The position numbers were made by a program, and so were the translations under genes. A stretch of 64,000 nt of DNA, taken from NCBI GenBank assembly GCA_028752905.1, contig JAQNBH010000013.1, forward strand, positions 10,840,897-10,904,896, given 5' to 3'. This DNA comes from Cladorhizidae sp. MBARI D1340-BT2. Its lineage: Eukaryota; Porifera; Demospongiae; Poecilosclerida; Cladorhizidae. The notes below the pieces were generated by a model. It was not told the origin of the DNA, ran no database searches, and saw only the letters and a list, made by a program, of their open reading frames with translations. Position 1 is the stretch's first letter. Each line of letters starts with the position of its first letter. Of the stretch, positions 10,509-22,633 are shown piece after piece.

Positions 10509-11543
10509 TCAGCTTTTTTTCCTCACTTTCATTAAAGTTGTGTCCTTCAGCTGCTCCTGCTGCAGTTGTTCAGGTGAGATTGCATCAATGCTCATTACTT
10601 CTGTGCTCCTTGAGTCGTCCCTTGCGACCTGCAGAGGAATAGTCTCACCTACTGGTCCTATATCCTCCTCAACTTCGGACTCCACTGGTACAGCTGCCAC
10701 TGGATTAGATTCTTCAGCTACATCCTCTTCCATCTCACTTCCACTTCCCTCAGAGTCAAGAGAGTGCGTGACTGGTTCCTCTTCCTGCTGTTGAAGCTGC
10801 AACTGAGTGTCGATCTGGGTTTGCACCTGTTGCTGATCCCTTGTTGTCACCATCGTTGACTCTGTGGTTGCGGCGGTGGTTGGAATGTTTTCTTCTTTTT
10901 TGGACTCTGTCTCCATCGCTTCCCTAATATACTTATGGAAATGGGGAACATCATGCCCCAACAAAAGGTCAGTAGTTATATGTCCTGAAACTCCTACAGC
11001 TAACTCTAGCTTTTTGTCTCCATTCACTTGTAACACTACCATGGCTGCTGGAAAATATGTTTTTCGAGCACTGGCTGTGGTGTATGCAATTTTCCATGGT
11101 AGGTAATCTGTCTTTTTTATGTGCCTAGGATGTTCCGTGCACCCTGTATCAAGCAACGCTACTGCTGGTTTACCATTGACCTTCACATTGCGAGACCAAG
11201 CTGGTACTTTCTCACATTTAATTATCCCACAGTTTGCTTTTTCCAACTTGACAACACAATCTCTTTTCATATGTCCAGGTTTCCCACAACGATAACACTC
11301 CAGTTCTTTCCCTTGCATCATACTACTATTAGTGTTACCTTTGTAGCGCTCATCCCTGCGGCTAGGTGGAAAACGTCCGCCTCTCTCGTTGGCTTCGCGG
11401 CTCTCATTAGTTGCGCTTCTCCAACTCCTTTTCTGCTCAGGTTCCTGTGTTGAGGCTACTTCCTTCTCTCCTCTGGATGAGCTCAGATAGCGTACTACAG
11501 CTTCTTTCAGGTCTTCATAAGAGGCTGGATTGAGCTGCCTCAT
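10509..11543 (-). pseudogene. Gag C-terminal part, zinc knuckle and protease, unit 1
   Basis: In order: the end of the capsid region, a CCHC knuckle (CYRCGKPGHMKRDC), then an aspartic protease core with LLDTGC and, about 60 residues on, LLLGHDVP. A long acidic, Gln-rich spacer follows, leading to integrase. A TAA (11550-11552) separates it from the N-terminal gag frame; unit 2 has a Glu codon there. Confidence 0.86.
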
Positions 11544-11549
11544 TCTCGC

Positions 11550-12296
11550 TTATAGCCATCGAGGAAGTTTCTGCAACGTTAATTCGATTAATAACGTGTC
11601 ATATTGGGACTTACCACTGGATTTAATCCAATGCTTAAACGATTGTTTTCTGTCCCGGAACCAATTCTCAGGTTTCTCTTGGTTGAAGTTATCTTCAAAC
11701 ACTCTCCTCCTGTAACTCTCTGTGGAGACTTGATATGTAGAGAACAGGGTTGCTTTGACAACATCATAGTCCTGCTGTTCCATAGCAATCAATGATGACA
11801 CTGCCAGCATCCCCTGTCCCGACAACGAACTACGTAGGCAGGCAGTCCACTGTCTCCTTGGCCACCCTCCTACTTCAGCAGTTACTTCTAAGGTATCTAA
11901 AAAAGCACCCAAGTCGTCTACTCCTTCGACATATTTGTGTAATGTCGGTTTAGGCATGGGGGGTAATTGTTCTTCCCTTGCCGGTTTACGCATTTCTGCC
12001 AAAAGTTGTTGCCATCGTTGCTCTTGGCATTCTTGTCGGTCGCGGTCTTCACGGCGGTACTGCGCTTCGCGATCCATCCTCTCTTCCTCTCTCAGTTCCC
12101 GTGCTTCATCTGCTTGAAGCCATGTAGCCATCATCTCTGTTCTCGAAACCCCCTGCTGTTGACTGTTAGCAGGTGTTGAAAAAGGTTGGTGGTGGTGGAG
12201 AGAATCCTCCTCCCCCTCCTGAAAGGTGTCTCTGGGCACAGCAAAGCTCAGAGTAGTCTGGCTTCTTGTCCGTCGGTCCTCTCCTGGGAGTGACAT
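11550..12296 (-). pseudogene. Gag N-terminal and capsid region, unit 1
   Basis: Start chosen at ATG 12296 (MSLPGEDRRTR), the first Met inside the element with conserved sequence in both copies; the frame stays open upstream to 12434 into the leader. The region after YRRRVF, together with the start of the next frame, resembles the SCAN domain: Arg-rich start, KHWIKS helix, LPRWL motif, then an NPASYEDLKEAV helix. SCAN domains of vertebrate zinc-finger proteins descend from Gmr1-like Gag. Confidence 0.78.
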
Positions 12297-12474
12297 TTTT
12301 TTTCCTTCAGAAAGACGAGTTGAGAGACAAGAGTGAAGAAAAGAGATATTAGTCGCACATAAAACCACTACAATTATAAGGAAAAGAAATATGCACCACT
12401 CCTGAAGGATGAAACAAGTATTAATAATAAGCAAAAGAAATATGCACCACTCCCGAAGGATGAAACAAGTATTA

Positions 12475-12492
12475 TCCCACGTGCTGCCACCA
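12475..12492 (-). other. Primer binding site, unit 1
   Basis: TGGTGGCAGCACGTGGGA in the element's sense, one base inside the 5' LTR. It begins with the TGG complementary to a tRNA CCA end. The matching tRNA would have acceptor strand GGCAGCA and discriminator A, compatible with a leucine tRNA; this is not verified. The unit 2 equivalent is 37855-37872. Confidence 0.7.
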
Positions 12493-12493
12493 A

Positions 12494-13041
12494 TGTGATA
12501 AAATCAGTTCTCATCCAATTAGAACCTTTAACTAATTGGCAGGAGACACTATTTTATACGACGGCTAGATCCTTGGTCATCAGTCTCCTCACTAGTGATC
12601 CTCGATCCAACCCGAAATTAGCCAACTCCAGTAGTCACTGTATCCCTCTTATTAATAGAATGGTATATATATTAATAAGATAAGTGATATACTCAATCAG
12701 CAATCATACACAGAGGATTACACAGACCATACAAGCCTAGCTTTACAGTCTATCCCTCCTTACACAAGTTCAGTTCCAGTTCTTCTCTTAGTGTTTTTCT
12801 CTCCCTTTATTTAAATTACAATGTTCTTTTATAGCACTCAGTTTGAGGTCACCAGTCTCTGGTGGTTTCTTTGTCCATGGTGGTTTCTGTGTCCATGGTG
12901 GTTTCTTTGTCCATGGTGGTTTCTTTGTCCATGTTGGTTTCTTTGTCCATGGTGGTTTCTTTGTCCATGGTGGTTTCTTTGTCCAGGTAGTTTCTTTGTC
13001 CATGGTGGTTTCTTTGTCCATGGTGGTTCCTTTGTTCATGG
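12494..13041 (-). repeat. 5' LTR of Gmr1-like element, unit 1, truncated by piggyBac
   Basis: Begins TGTGATAAAATCAG on the plus strand next to the PBS. It keeps TATA (plus 12826-12834) and about ten 18-bp repeats, then stops at the TTAA (13042-13045) where piggyBac entered. The U3 start (TGTCAGGG in element sense) is missing, having been deleted together with the flank. Confidence 0.85.
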
Positions 13042-13045
13042 TTAA

Positions 13046-14671
13046 CTCATTGAGTACGATGGTGTGTCAAATTGACCCCACCCTAGGTGCCGTTAGTTAC
13101 ATAATTATTAAACCGGAAACGATTATAGCTTCGTTGACGATAATGACGTCAAACGTTAGAGAATTGAAAGACCTTTCCAATGAATTTTTTCTCAAGTCAG
13201 TAGCTGGAACGGTTGGCAAGTTACGCTAGCCTGAAGTTCAGTCTCTTTTCTCGCGAAGGATGGCATCTGTCCGCAACCTAACAGTAGATGATCTAGCAAA
13301 CTACTGTGCTGGTGGTTCTCTCTCCAACAGCGATTTGGAAGCACAGATAGACAATGAACTTGAAGAGCTTGAAAGTGAGGATGAAACTCTAAAAGGACCA
13401 GAACAGCGATGAAGAAGAGGAAGATAACAGGGTCGACAACTTACTCTTCTCAGCGTACGGTGACAGTCAGGGATCTCAGTCTGGTACTACACCAGCTGAA
13501 CGCAACTCACTCCTTTCTCTGGACCCAGAAATCAGTAAGCATGTCTTTTATAGGTGTTTAGCAAATTGCTATAGTTGTAGTAGTTCATCCAGCTAATGGA
13601 TTTTTTATGGCTATCATTCTTCAGGTGATAATGATCCTGATATCCCCAGCTCTAGCTGCGAGTCTGAGTCACCCTCCCAAGAAATATAAGTAGAGGAAGG
13701 GGAAGTCGAGGGTGTGAAAGAGGCAACAGGAAAGTTAGGGGCACCAGATGCAGTGGTGTAGGTGGAAGGGATCGCGGTGGAGACAGGGGTCGCGGTGGAG
13801 GCAGGGGTCGCGGTGCAACCAGGGGACGCGGTGGAGGCAGGGGTCGCGGTGGAGGCAGGGGATGTGGTGGAGGCAAGGGATGCGGTGGAGGTAGGGACAG
13901 AGGTGTAACAACACACTCAACCGAGTAATCCCTATACTTTATACTTCTGTAGCTAGTTCATATTTTATGAAAGTTCTTACTTACATGTACAATAGGTCAG
14001 ACTTGTTCGATGGGATATGACGGGTGTAAGTGATTCCACATCATACCTACCACCACGACAACTTCCTAGTTTTGACCATCCAACAGGCCCTGTTCACCGT
14101 ACTTTTCGGAAAAATACACCACTTCAAATTTTCAAGCTATTTGTAACGGTTAGTATATTGGAACTGATTTTAGAACACACCAAACTTTTTTCTCTACAAA
14201 AATGGGATTTCTTTGATATCACAATGGAAGAGTTGTTGAGGTCTCAACATAGCCATGGGCATGTCACGTCTACGTCGAATTCATGATTATTGGTCGCATG
14301 AACCCATGTTTAGAATACCTTGGTTTTCAGCTGTCATGTGTCGTGACCGATACTTCTCCAGATTTATTCACTTATCTGATTCGACAAAGCAAAAAAGAAG
14401 GGGTGAAGATAATTATGATCCTTTGTACAAAGTGAGGCCACTCATTCAAAAATTATCCCACAATTTTCAGTGCTACTATCAGCCGAAATGTGAACTGGTG
14501 ATCGATGAAATGATGGTTGGCACTAGGTGCCGAATTCACTTCTTACAGTATATCCCTCAAAAGCCAACGAAGTGGGGGTTGAAGGTTTTTGTAAATGCAG
14601 TCAACTACTGGCTATGTACTGATGTTTGAAGTATACACTGGTAATTCTGGAAGTACCCATGATAGTTTAAT
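13046..14671 (+). mobile_element. piggyBac-type transposon, left part only
   Basis: Starts immediately after TTAA with a terminus reading CTCATTGAGTACGATGG and a nearby imperfect palindrome GTGTCAAATTGAC, as in piggyBac-derived elements. Unit 2 has the same LTR with an intact, unoccupied TTAA (38440-38443). The right half, including the second terminal repeat, is lost at 14663-14671, where the sequence switches into segment B. Confidence 0.85.
13260..14671 (+). pseudogene. piggyBac transposase, truncated and frameshifted
   Basis: ATG at 13260 opens an acidic N-terminus (frameshift near 13405). A likely intron runs from 13534 to 13620, and a later section encodes an Arg/Gly-rich RGG-type tract (about 13690-13905). 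A third block (13998-14150) ends TPLQIFKLFVT, a family motif. After another intron, 14245-14629 carries DYWS and CRDRY. The first catalytic Asp lies in the context VIDEMMV (codon at 14504), followed by QKPTKWGLKVF. A frameshift near 14605 precedes FEVYTGNSG. The other catalytic acidic residues are gone. Confidence 0.82.
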
Positions 14672-14873
14672 CATTCTGTAGAACGAAAAATTATATTTTA
14701 CATCAGAGAATGAACCACAAGCTCAATTCCATTGACTTTGTGATATTTTCACCGATTGGAAGGTACCTGATGTTCTTTAAACATACAGTACTTGTTCTTG
14801 TTTCAAATTCAGTTAGGAAGCACGATGAAGTCCAGTGTGTAACAAAACCACCTGTCTAGATATATGCAGGGCA

Positions 14874-15245
14874 TCATATAGATGAAAATACATATACTGT
14901 GAAAATTGCAACGCTTCCTTCTGACATGTGACATTTTGAAGAACAGGCATCTTTCCTCTTGTTAAAGCTCATAAGCAATCCACATGTGTGGATATCTGCA
15001 AAGTAAGTGCAAGGAGAGAAACATTCATGCAAGTACACGGCATTGTTGCACCTAGAGTCACACCACACCCACATTTGTTGACACATGAAGCACGGTTTAT
15101 GTTTAGGCCATGATTGCCACTGTCGCTGCAGAAAATTATGGCTGTCACTTGATAAGCACTGAACAGAATTAGTCATGTTCATGTTTGGTGGCTGGTTGCA
15201 AAATGGCTTAAGGCAGCGCATCTTCTGCTGGTGAGAGCCTTTCAT
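14874..15245 (-). other. Unassigned 123-codon Cys-rich open frame, segment B unit 1
   Basis: Open from ATG to stop on the minus strand and repeated without frame loss at 41066-41437. The segment A equivalents (around 3420-4011 and 29520-30109) are broken into shorter pieces. The peptide has about a dozen Cys without a pattern I can assign. It could be an eroded exon or simply a chance frame. Confidence 0.18.
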
Positions 15246-15742
15246 ATGGAGCCATCTTTTCTGAAATAACCATCTTCATCCATCTCATATCTTCAACTGT
15301 GGACATCTTTGTGCCACAATATACAATTTGCAGACAACTCCATCCAATGCCTCTTCAGTTAGTTCTCTTGGTGTCCAGATTTTTCAGTGTCTCAATACAA
15401 ACCTGTACGACAGCAAACCAATTGAAGAAACACTAAGTTTTAGATGACCATCTGTTTCTGACCAGCTCAAGTTAAAAATGATGTGTTCTCACATAGTTCT
15501 TGAAACCTCATCACAGCGAGTGAAAAACCTCAGTGTCTGAGGAATAGATAGTATTTTGTTGGCATTATCAATGGCATGGAGCAACAGATTTGTATTGGCT
15601 TCTTCTTAGTTGCTCTTGAGGTGGATTAATTCCTTGTAATTTGCTATACATCTTGCCCCCTTACAATCACCATTTTTCGTGATTGTTCATGCACCATTAA
15701 AAGGATCAAATAATTCTTCCTTACTTGAAACACATACATTTA

Positions 15743-16045
15743 TCACAACTTTATCTGTTCAGCTGCAAACGGTAATCTTGGGACAAGAAAAAAATTCTGC
15801 TTATGATATTTTAGGCTGATATTTGGTTTAGAATTACAGAAGCAAACAAGCTTATGCTTTGTTAGGCATTTCCCATTTAGGTTTCCTGATGTAACAATCA
15901 TATAATTCCCATGTAATTTATAAGCTCCATTTCTTCTTAGGACACCATAGAGTAATTCTATACTCTCAGCAACAATGACATTGTCTGTGGAGGTGACCTT
16001 TATCCTATACTGACATGACAGACTTTTCCTCGCTATCCTTGCCAA
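15743..16045 (-). other. Unassigned 100-codon open frame, segment B unit 1
   Basis: A minus-strand frame, also intact at 41935-42237, with a protein-like beginning (RKSLSCQYRIKVTSTDNVI). The segment A equivalents are frameshifted. Some upstream codons stay open past the ATG, so this may be part of a larger exon. No family recognised. Confidence 0.2.
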
Positions 16046-16116
16046 ATAGATTAGTCAGTGTCTGTGCATTAGAGTAGGCTTTCCAGTGATTCTCTTGTGA
16101 CTCTCTGTTATGGCAG

Positions 16117-16345
16117 TTGAAAGACCACAGTGATTTGTGTGTGTGTTCTGTAAAAGCTCAACCATCTGTTGCACTTCTCCCACTAGCTATATTAGTTCTG
16201 GTCAATGAGGAAAACGTTTATGGGTACACTTCAATTGAAGGTTTTTTGACCAGTCCTCCAGAGGTATTGATTGCATGCTTTATATGCTATGACATTACAT
16301 TATGTCATCAGAAAAAGGATGTATGTAACATCATATATGAAAAAT
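16117..16345 (+). CDS. Exon-like frame of an unrecognised gene, segment B unit 1
   Basis: Diverged paralogue of 4874-5102 with equal length and an open frame. Most differences are amino-acid changes (for example Lys to Asn, Phe to Leu) and the donor has weakened to GTGAGG. The unit 2 copy starting at 42309 has an 11-bp deletion near 42473 that breaks the frame. Confidence 0.28.
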
Positions 16346-17185
16346 GTGAGGTGTATATAATTATACTCCCTTGTTAAAAAGTGTCAGTGCTTCAACTCCC
16401 GTCCTCCTAACCATAAAGCAAGCCACAACTTCTGCGGCAGCTATGGTACACAAGAGTTTACCATAATCTTCATATAAAAATAAACCATTTGAATTTGGGT
16501 CTGGGGCATTTAAGCTTTAGTTAGATAGCTTGATACAAACACTGTTTCATCCGGTAGCTATTTTTAACATGAATCCCTAGTGTGATCACTTCAATAGACA
16601 CTCCATGCCCTGCCATCAACCATCCATCATGCTGCCTTCTTGTATATTCACAAAAAAATATTGTTCAATTTTAACTGTTATTTCGAAATTATTTCCAAAA
16701 TTTTTATCCTGCAAGGTTGCAGTTTTGGCAACATTCTTTTTAAATTCTTTGTGTTTTCACCATATATGCACAAGAAACATTATTGAACAATTCTTGCAAA
16801 GACAAAAGTTTTTCCTTCAGTAGCTAGCTCTAAAGTGATGTATGCAATTGCCATGTTCAATTAGACCAATCTTTATGATCTGTCCATGACGTGGCCTTTT
16901 TCTGACACCACTGCTGGTTTCAATATTCAAATATCAAAGTTTATAAAATGCAATTAGCTTCAGAAAATGATTAGAACACACACTTTTAAATGACCAATGG
17001 GTATCTGACCGATTCAGCTTGGTTTTAACAAATTAATCCAATATGGTGCTCCCCCTGTCTCATGTGCTAGAGGATCAACATGATTTCAAGCATTAAAATA
17101 TGATTAAACTGGTTGTGGTCAACATGCTTTCTCACTCTTTTGACCAGTCAATCCAATACAGGTGTTTGTTTGGATTCTATTGCAG

Positions 17186-17269
17186 ACCCAGTTGGAAGGA
17201 ACAACTGCAAATGATGTTTGTCTAGAGCTACAAAATCTGAGAGAACTTATCTGGTATGAGTTTATGAAT
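17186..17269 (+). CDS. 84-bp exon-like frame, segment B unit 1
   Basis: Paralogue of 5952-6035 with equal length, a pyrimidine-rich acceptor ending TTGCAG and an intact frame. Confidence 0.3.
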
Positions 17270-17870
17270 GTGTAAGTTTGGGATTGCCTTGGGCAACATA
17301 TTGGCAGTAAAGTAGAACCAAGGACACTAAATTTACAACAGTGTGCCTATTATACAAATATATAATAGGACATATCAGCATTCTGCATTTCAGAAACTGC
17401 ACAATCCTAGGCTTCACTGCCATCATACCTTTTTTCCATGTTTGCCAAAGATAAATGTGATGGTGGCAGTTTCTAATGACTTGGTTGCAAGTGGTGGTGG
17501 CGGTAGATATATTATTATTGATTTAATTACTAGCTAACAATTATAATGCTGCTAAGACAGCTCCAGTTGCAGGCTGATTTTTGGACTTTTCTTTTCTGTT
17601 GTTTTTTACAATAGAATAATTAATATTTCAACTAAAAAAATTCTGAAAACAAAAGGTTTTACATTATATAATTAAACCATGATAATTTTTTTTTGACAAA
17701 GAGTTTGATTATCATTTGAAAAGGAAATTTTCCAAGAGTTAAAAAAATTTTATTAAAAACTTGGAAGTGATTATTAATAAAATCTACTCTTAGCGTTGCT
17801 ATTCACGTCAACATAATGTAGTTTTTAAATTGTTTTTGTGATTGTTCTTACTTTTGTCATTTATTAATGT

Positions 17871-17974
17871 TGCTATTATTATTATCATCATTATTATTAT
17901 AGTTGTTGTTGTTGATGTTGTTTTATTTTTTTTGTTGATGTTGTTATTATTAATATTAATAGTAGTAGTAGTAG

Positions 17975-18031
<57 letters not shown>

Positions 18032-18184
18032 TATTATTATTATTTGTTGTTGATGTTGTTGCTGTGGCTGTTGCTATTGCTGTTGCTGTTGCTATTGCTG
18101 TTGCTGTTGCTGTTGTTGTTAATGTTGCTGTTGCTATTGCTGTTGCTGTTGCTGTTGCTGTTTCTTTTGCTGTTGCTGTTGCTA

Positions 18185-18231
<47 letters not shown>

Positions 18232-18590
18232 ATTGCTGTTGCTGTTGCTATTGCTGTTGCTATTGCTGTTGCTATTGCTGTTGCTATTGCTGTTGCTATT
18301 GCTGTTGCTATTGCTGTTGCTATTGCTGTTGCTATTGCTGTTGCTATTGTTACTACTATTGTTACTAGTATTGTTACTAATATTGTTACTACTATTGTTA
18401 CTAGTATTATTACACTATTGTTACTACTATTGTTACTACTATTGTTACTACTATTGTTACTAGTATTGTTACTAGTATTGTTACTAATATTGTTACTACT
18501 ATTGTTACTAGTATTGTTACTACTATTGTTACTAATATTGTTACTACTATTATTACTACTATTATTACTACTATTATTAGATGAAATAGT
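17871..18590. repeat. Compound trinucleotide/hexanucleotide tract, unit 1
   Basis: Successive blocks: (TTA)n, GTTGCT with interspersed GTTGCTATTGCT 12-mers, then (TTACTACTATTG)n with ACTAGT variants. It produces long Leu, Ala/Val/Ile and Asn frames on both strands that I do not treat as genes. Confidence 0.92.
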
Positions 18591-18840
18591 GGTATCAATA
18601 GTGGCTGTAGTGCCAGTCAAGCCAGTAGTAGCAATGGATCTAGTCACGGCAGTCGTGGTAGAGGAATTGGCTTTGATAGTGGTGGCAGTGAAGGAACAGA
18701 AGCAGGTGAAATATTGGTATCAATATTGGTTGTAGTGACAGTCAAGCCAGTGGTAGCAATGGAGCTAGTCAAGGCAGTGGTAGAGGAGTTGGCTTTGATA
18801 GTGGTGGTAGTGATGGCAGCGAGACAGTGATAGCAGTAAA
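18581..18840. repeat. 126-bp minisatellite, unit 1
   Basis: Two copies remain, at about 18581 and 18709. The first is fused directly to the trinucleotide tract by the deletion. Confidence 0.72.
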
Positions 18841-19942
18841 GTAGTGATGGTGGGGTAACGATTCTCTTCCAGTGGTTACAGTAGTGATGATAGAAGCAAC
18901 TTATGGTGGCTGTAGTGTTAGAGGAATTGGTAAAGATGTTAAAGAAGCATTGATGGCATAGAAGCAGACTGGAAGTAGTGGTGGAGGTAGCATTAGTGGC
19001 AATGGAAGTAGTCATGCAAGTTTCTGATGGCGGTGGAATCAATGGTATCAGGGAGCAGTTGTGTTATGTTGAGTAATGGTTGTTATAATCATGAGAGGAA
19101 CATGTAGTGGTAGTGTTGGTTAGAGATATTATAATAAGATTAAATACAAGCTAACTGTCGAAATAGATTTATTCCAACTTGATCTCTGTACTGTCTAGTT
19201 GTTGGTATGGGTGTTCTGGGTGAGTAGAGGGACATCTCGAGTTGATGGGTATATTTTTTCCTCTTCTCTTTTTTTGAAGATGGACTGATTCATTCGGATG
19301 ATTGGGTTGCATTGGAGGTGTAGATGATGATTGGGACTTCTCATACTAAACATGTAAAAATTAATATTTGAAATCTTAAATTAAAGAAAACAAGTTTTGT
19401 TACATAATATTTGAAAATTCAGATTTAAAATTTGAGAAATATGGCAAGTGGTGGTTGTTTGAGAAATGTGCATACAATGACAGAGCATTGTTATTAAAAC
19501 ATTTCTCTATGGATATTCTATAAGCCTGATTTCTTATTTTATACAGAAAACTTAATGACTAAGGCAAAACTAGTTTCAATACATAGTAGTCATGCACACA
19601 GCCTTTCTACCTAAAGAGGGTATAAAAACTGATTGTGGCCAATTAGTGCTTAGTAATGATGGTATTTATATAATACTGTGCTATCTACCATTACAATATC
19701 CTTAATAATGAACTTGACTTTTACTCTCTTGATGTTTAGAGTAGATGCTCTAGCATCGCTATTAGCATATATTTTGTAGTCGTACAAAGACACGTGCTGA
19801 GAAGAGCATAATTAATTTGGGCCAAATTGGTTGCAGAGTCTAGGAATGTTCCTTGTATGTATGGATAGGTTTACAGTTCTACCCATATATTTATTATATA
19901 TGTGTATATACTCAATGAACTCTCAGTTGACATAATAAGTTT
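18840..19942. other. Non-coding spacer, unit 1
   Basis: Residual GGTGGTAGTG-type sequence to about 19080, then AT-rich DNA. No gene recognised. About 155 bases near 19520-19680 are absent from unit 2 (deletion at about 47525). Confidence 0.4.
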
Positions 19943-20986
<1,044 letters not shown>

Positions 20987-22633
20987 TCATATATATATGT
21001 AGATAAAATGATTAGATTATGTAACACACAGAATACTTATACTCTTTGATGGTCAGCACAAGAATACTTATTATGCATCTTTGACCCTAGGCATATTCAA
21101 AAGGATATCTACCAGTCTAAGGCCCACAAGCAACTCTATAGCATAGAGCAATCAATAAATATGCATAGATAGGGTTTAGCTATAAACAGAAAAGAAATCG
21201 CTAGCCAGTGAACAAGATCAATGGCTCTTCTAAGCTTTAGCTACTTACCTTAGCATCGAAATGCTATTTATCAATTTTATATCCAGACAGAACAATAATC
21301 TCAGAAATAATTCCAATTTTTTCCCGGTAAATATTATCATAGATGACGTAGTACTTATTAGGGTCACACCCATTCGTTGTTAGAAAAATTTGCATTTAGT
21401 ATCTGGCTGGTAGTGGTGATTAACCAAGGGAGTGGTGACAAAGTTCTGCTTGTGTCTTCCTCTACCAAGCAGAGCCACCAAGAAAGTTAAAATGATCTAG
21501 CTCTAGATAGCTAACTGATCAAACTATTATTATTTCCTAAAAAAAGCCCAGAATTGCTACCTAGCTAGCTCTAATAGAATACTAGCTATTAATTTTACTC
21601 GAGCTAATATACCTAACTGCTCATGTACGTCCTTCAGCCTATTATAATTATCTATAATTATTGACACATCTCTATTCCACATTGTCACATGGTTATGTAG
21701 AGTTAATAACAAAGTAATAGAATATATTATGCCTGACCACAAAGGTTCAGCTACAGCATATTACAGAGGACATTCAACAGTCTAAGCATTTCTACACCAC
21801 AAAAGCATATTTATAGCCTTTCACTAGGTGGTAAGTTTGCCAAAGAAACAGATTGGCCGTACAGTAACTAGCTAGGTAGTGACTAACAATGTAAGAGGTT
21901 GATGTTACTGCTAGCTTGTCCTAGTATCAATGTGGTAGGTTTTATCATTGAACAGCAAATCTTGGCTGCGCTGGTACCAAATATTCGGTAGTAGACAACT
22001 TAATGCATATTAGCTCACACCCATTCTTCTGTCAAGAGAATGCCCAGAAGAGATTGGTATCCAGCACAATCTTCTCACTTTTTAAAAGAAACAGAGCTAT
22101 CACAGAAGGTAAGATGATCTATTGTTAGGTAACTAATAGACTATCAACTGCCTGACAGTTCCTTCTAGAAGCTCAAATTGCGAGTTCTAAACTACTTTGT
22201 TCTTAATTACAATTATGACCATGAGCTAGGCAGCAAGCTTATATAGAATGCTGGTAGTTAGTTTTATTGTGGCTAAACTCATTATATCTAAATCGTATCA
22301 GATGATAGTTTGTTGAAAGAAATTGGTTTATGATAAATTTTATCTTACCTCCAAATGCAGGTGAATATGTTCTGAACAAAGAGATTCTGTAAAACCAGTT
22401 CTTCAAATGAAAAATTATTGCTGTTAAATTGAAATAACCTGCGCAATCAGGAACAAATCTAGAGGATTGAACTGAACTGAAAGTGGGTGTGGCAAGAAGC
22501 CAGATAACTGCGACAGGAGGGTAGCTGAAAACTATAATGAGGAGAAGTTGTTTGTTCTTTGGAAGGTCAAAGAAGCTACACTGCCACTAGGCTACTGATA
22601 GACACAATAGCATTGGTTGTCATCCACATTACC
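20987..22633. other. Spacer and probable 3' UTR side of SYTL-like gene, unit 1
   Basis: About 1.6 kb of AT-rich sequence. Short open frames are not conserved in any informative way. I see no gene, and no clear AATAAA close after the SYTL-like stop at 22634. Confidence 0.4.

Larger units (their letters stand above)
6592..13041 (-). mobile_element. Gmr1-like Ty3/gypsy LTR retrotransposon, unit 1 (degenerate)
   Basis: Minus-strand element. Left LTR 6592-7243 is its 3' LTR; the right, 5' LTR starts at 12494 and is interrupted at 13042 by a piggyBac insertion. Reading in the element's sense the order is PBS, gag with zinc knuckle, protease, HHCC zinc-binding motif and integrase, reverse transcriptase, RNase H, polypurine tract. 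Integrase before RT is the Ty1/copia order, yet RT and RNase H are gypsy-type. That combination defines the Gmr1-like group. Stops, frameshifts and a nested solo LTR make it non-autonomous. Flanks show no target duplication. Confidence 0.88.
14672..17790. repeat. Segment B, unit 1 (left part deleted)
   Basis: Matches 40863-43955 of unit 2 and, more distantly, 3420-6570. Its left part was removed by the deletion that also cut the piggyBac element. It contains no SYTL-like exons in this unit. Confidence 0.75.

Noticed and set aside
10540..11453. Plus-strand frames opposite gag/protease and integrase
   Set aside because: Shadows of the retrotransposon frames; no start context or domain.
13614..13920. 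Pro-rich minus-strand frames opposite the RGG tract
   Set aside because: They are the antisense of the Gly/Arg-rich piggyBac section; the plus-strand transposase context explains the composition.
17808..18735. Poly-Leu, Ala/Val and Asn/Thr proteins over the simple-sequence tracts
   Set aside because: Products of trinucleotide and hexanucleotide repeats, open on both strands at once, with no conserved ends between units.
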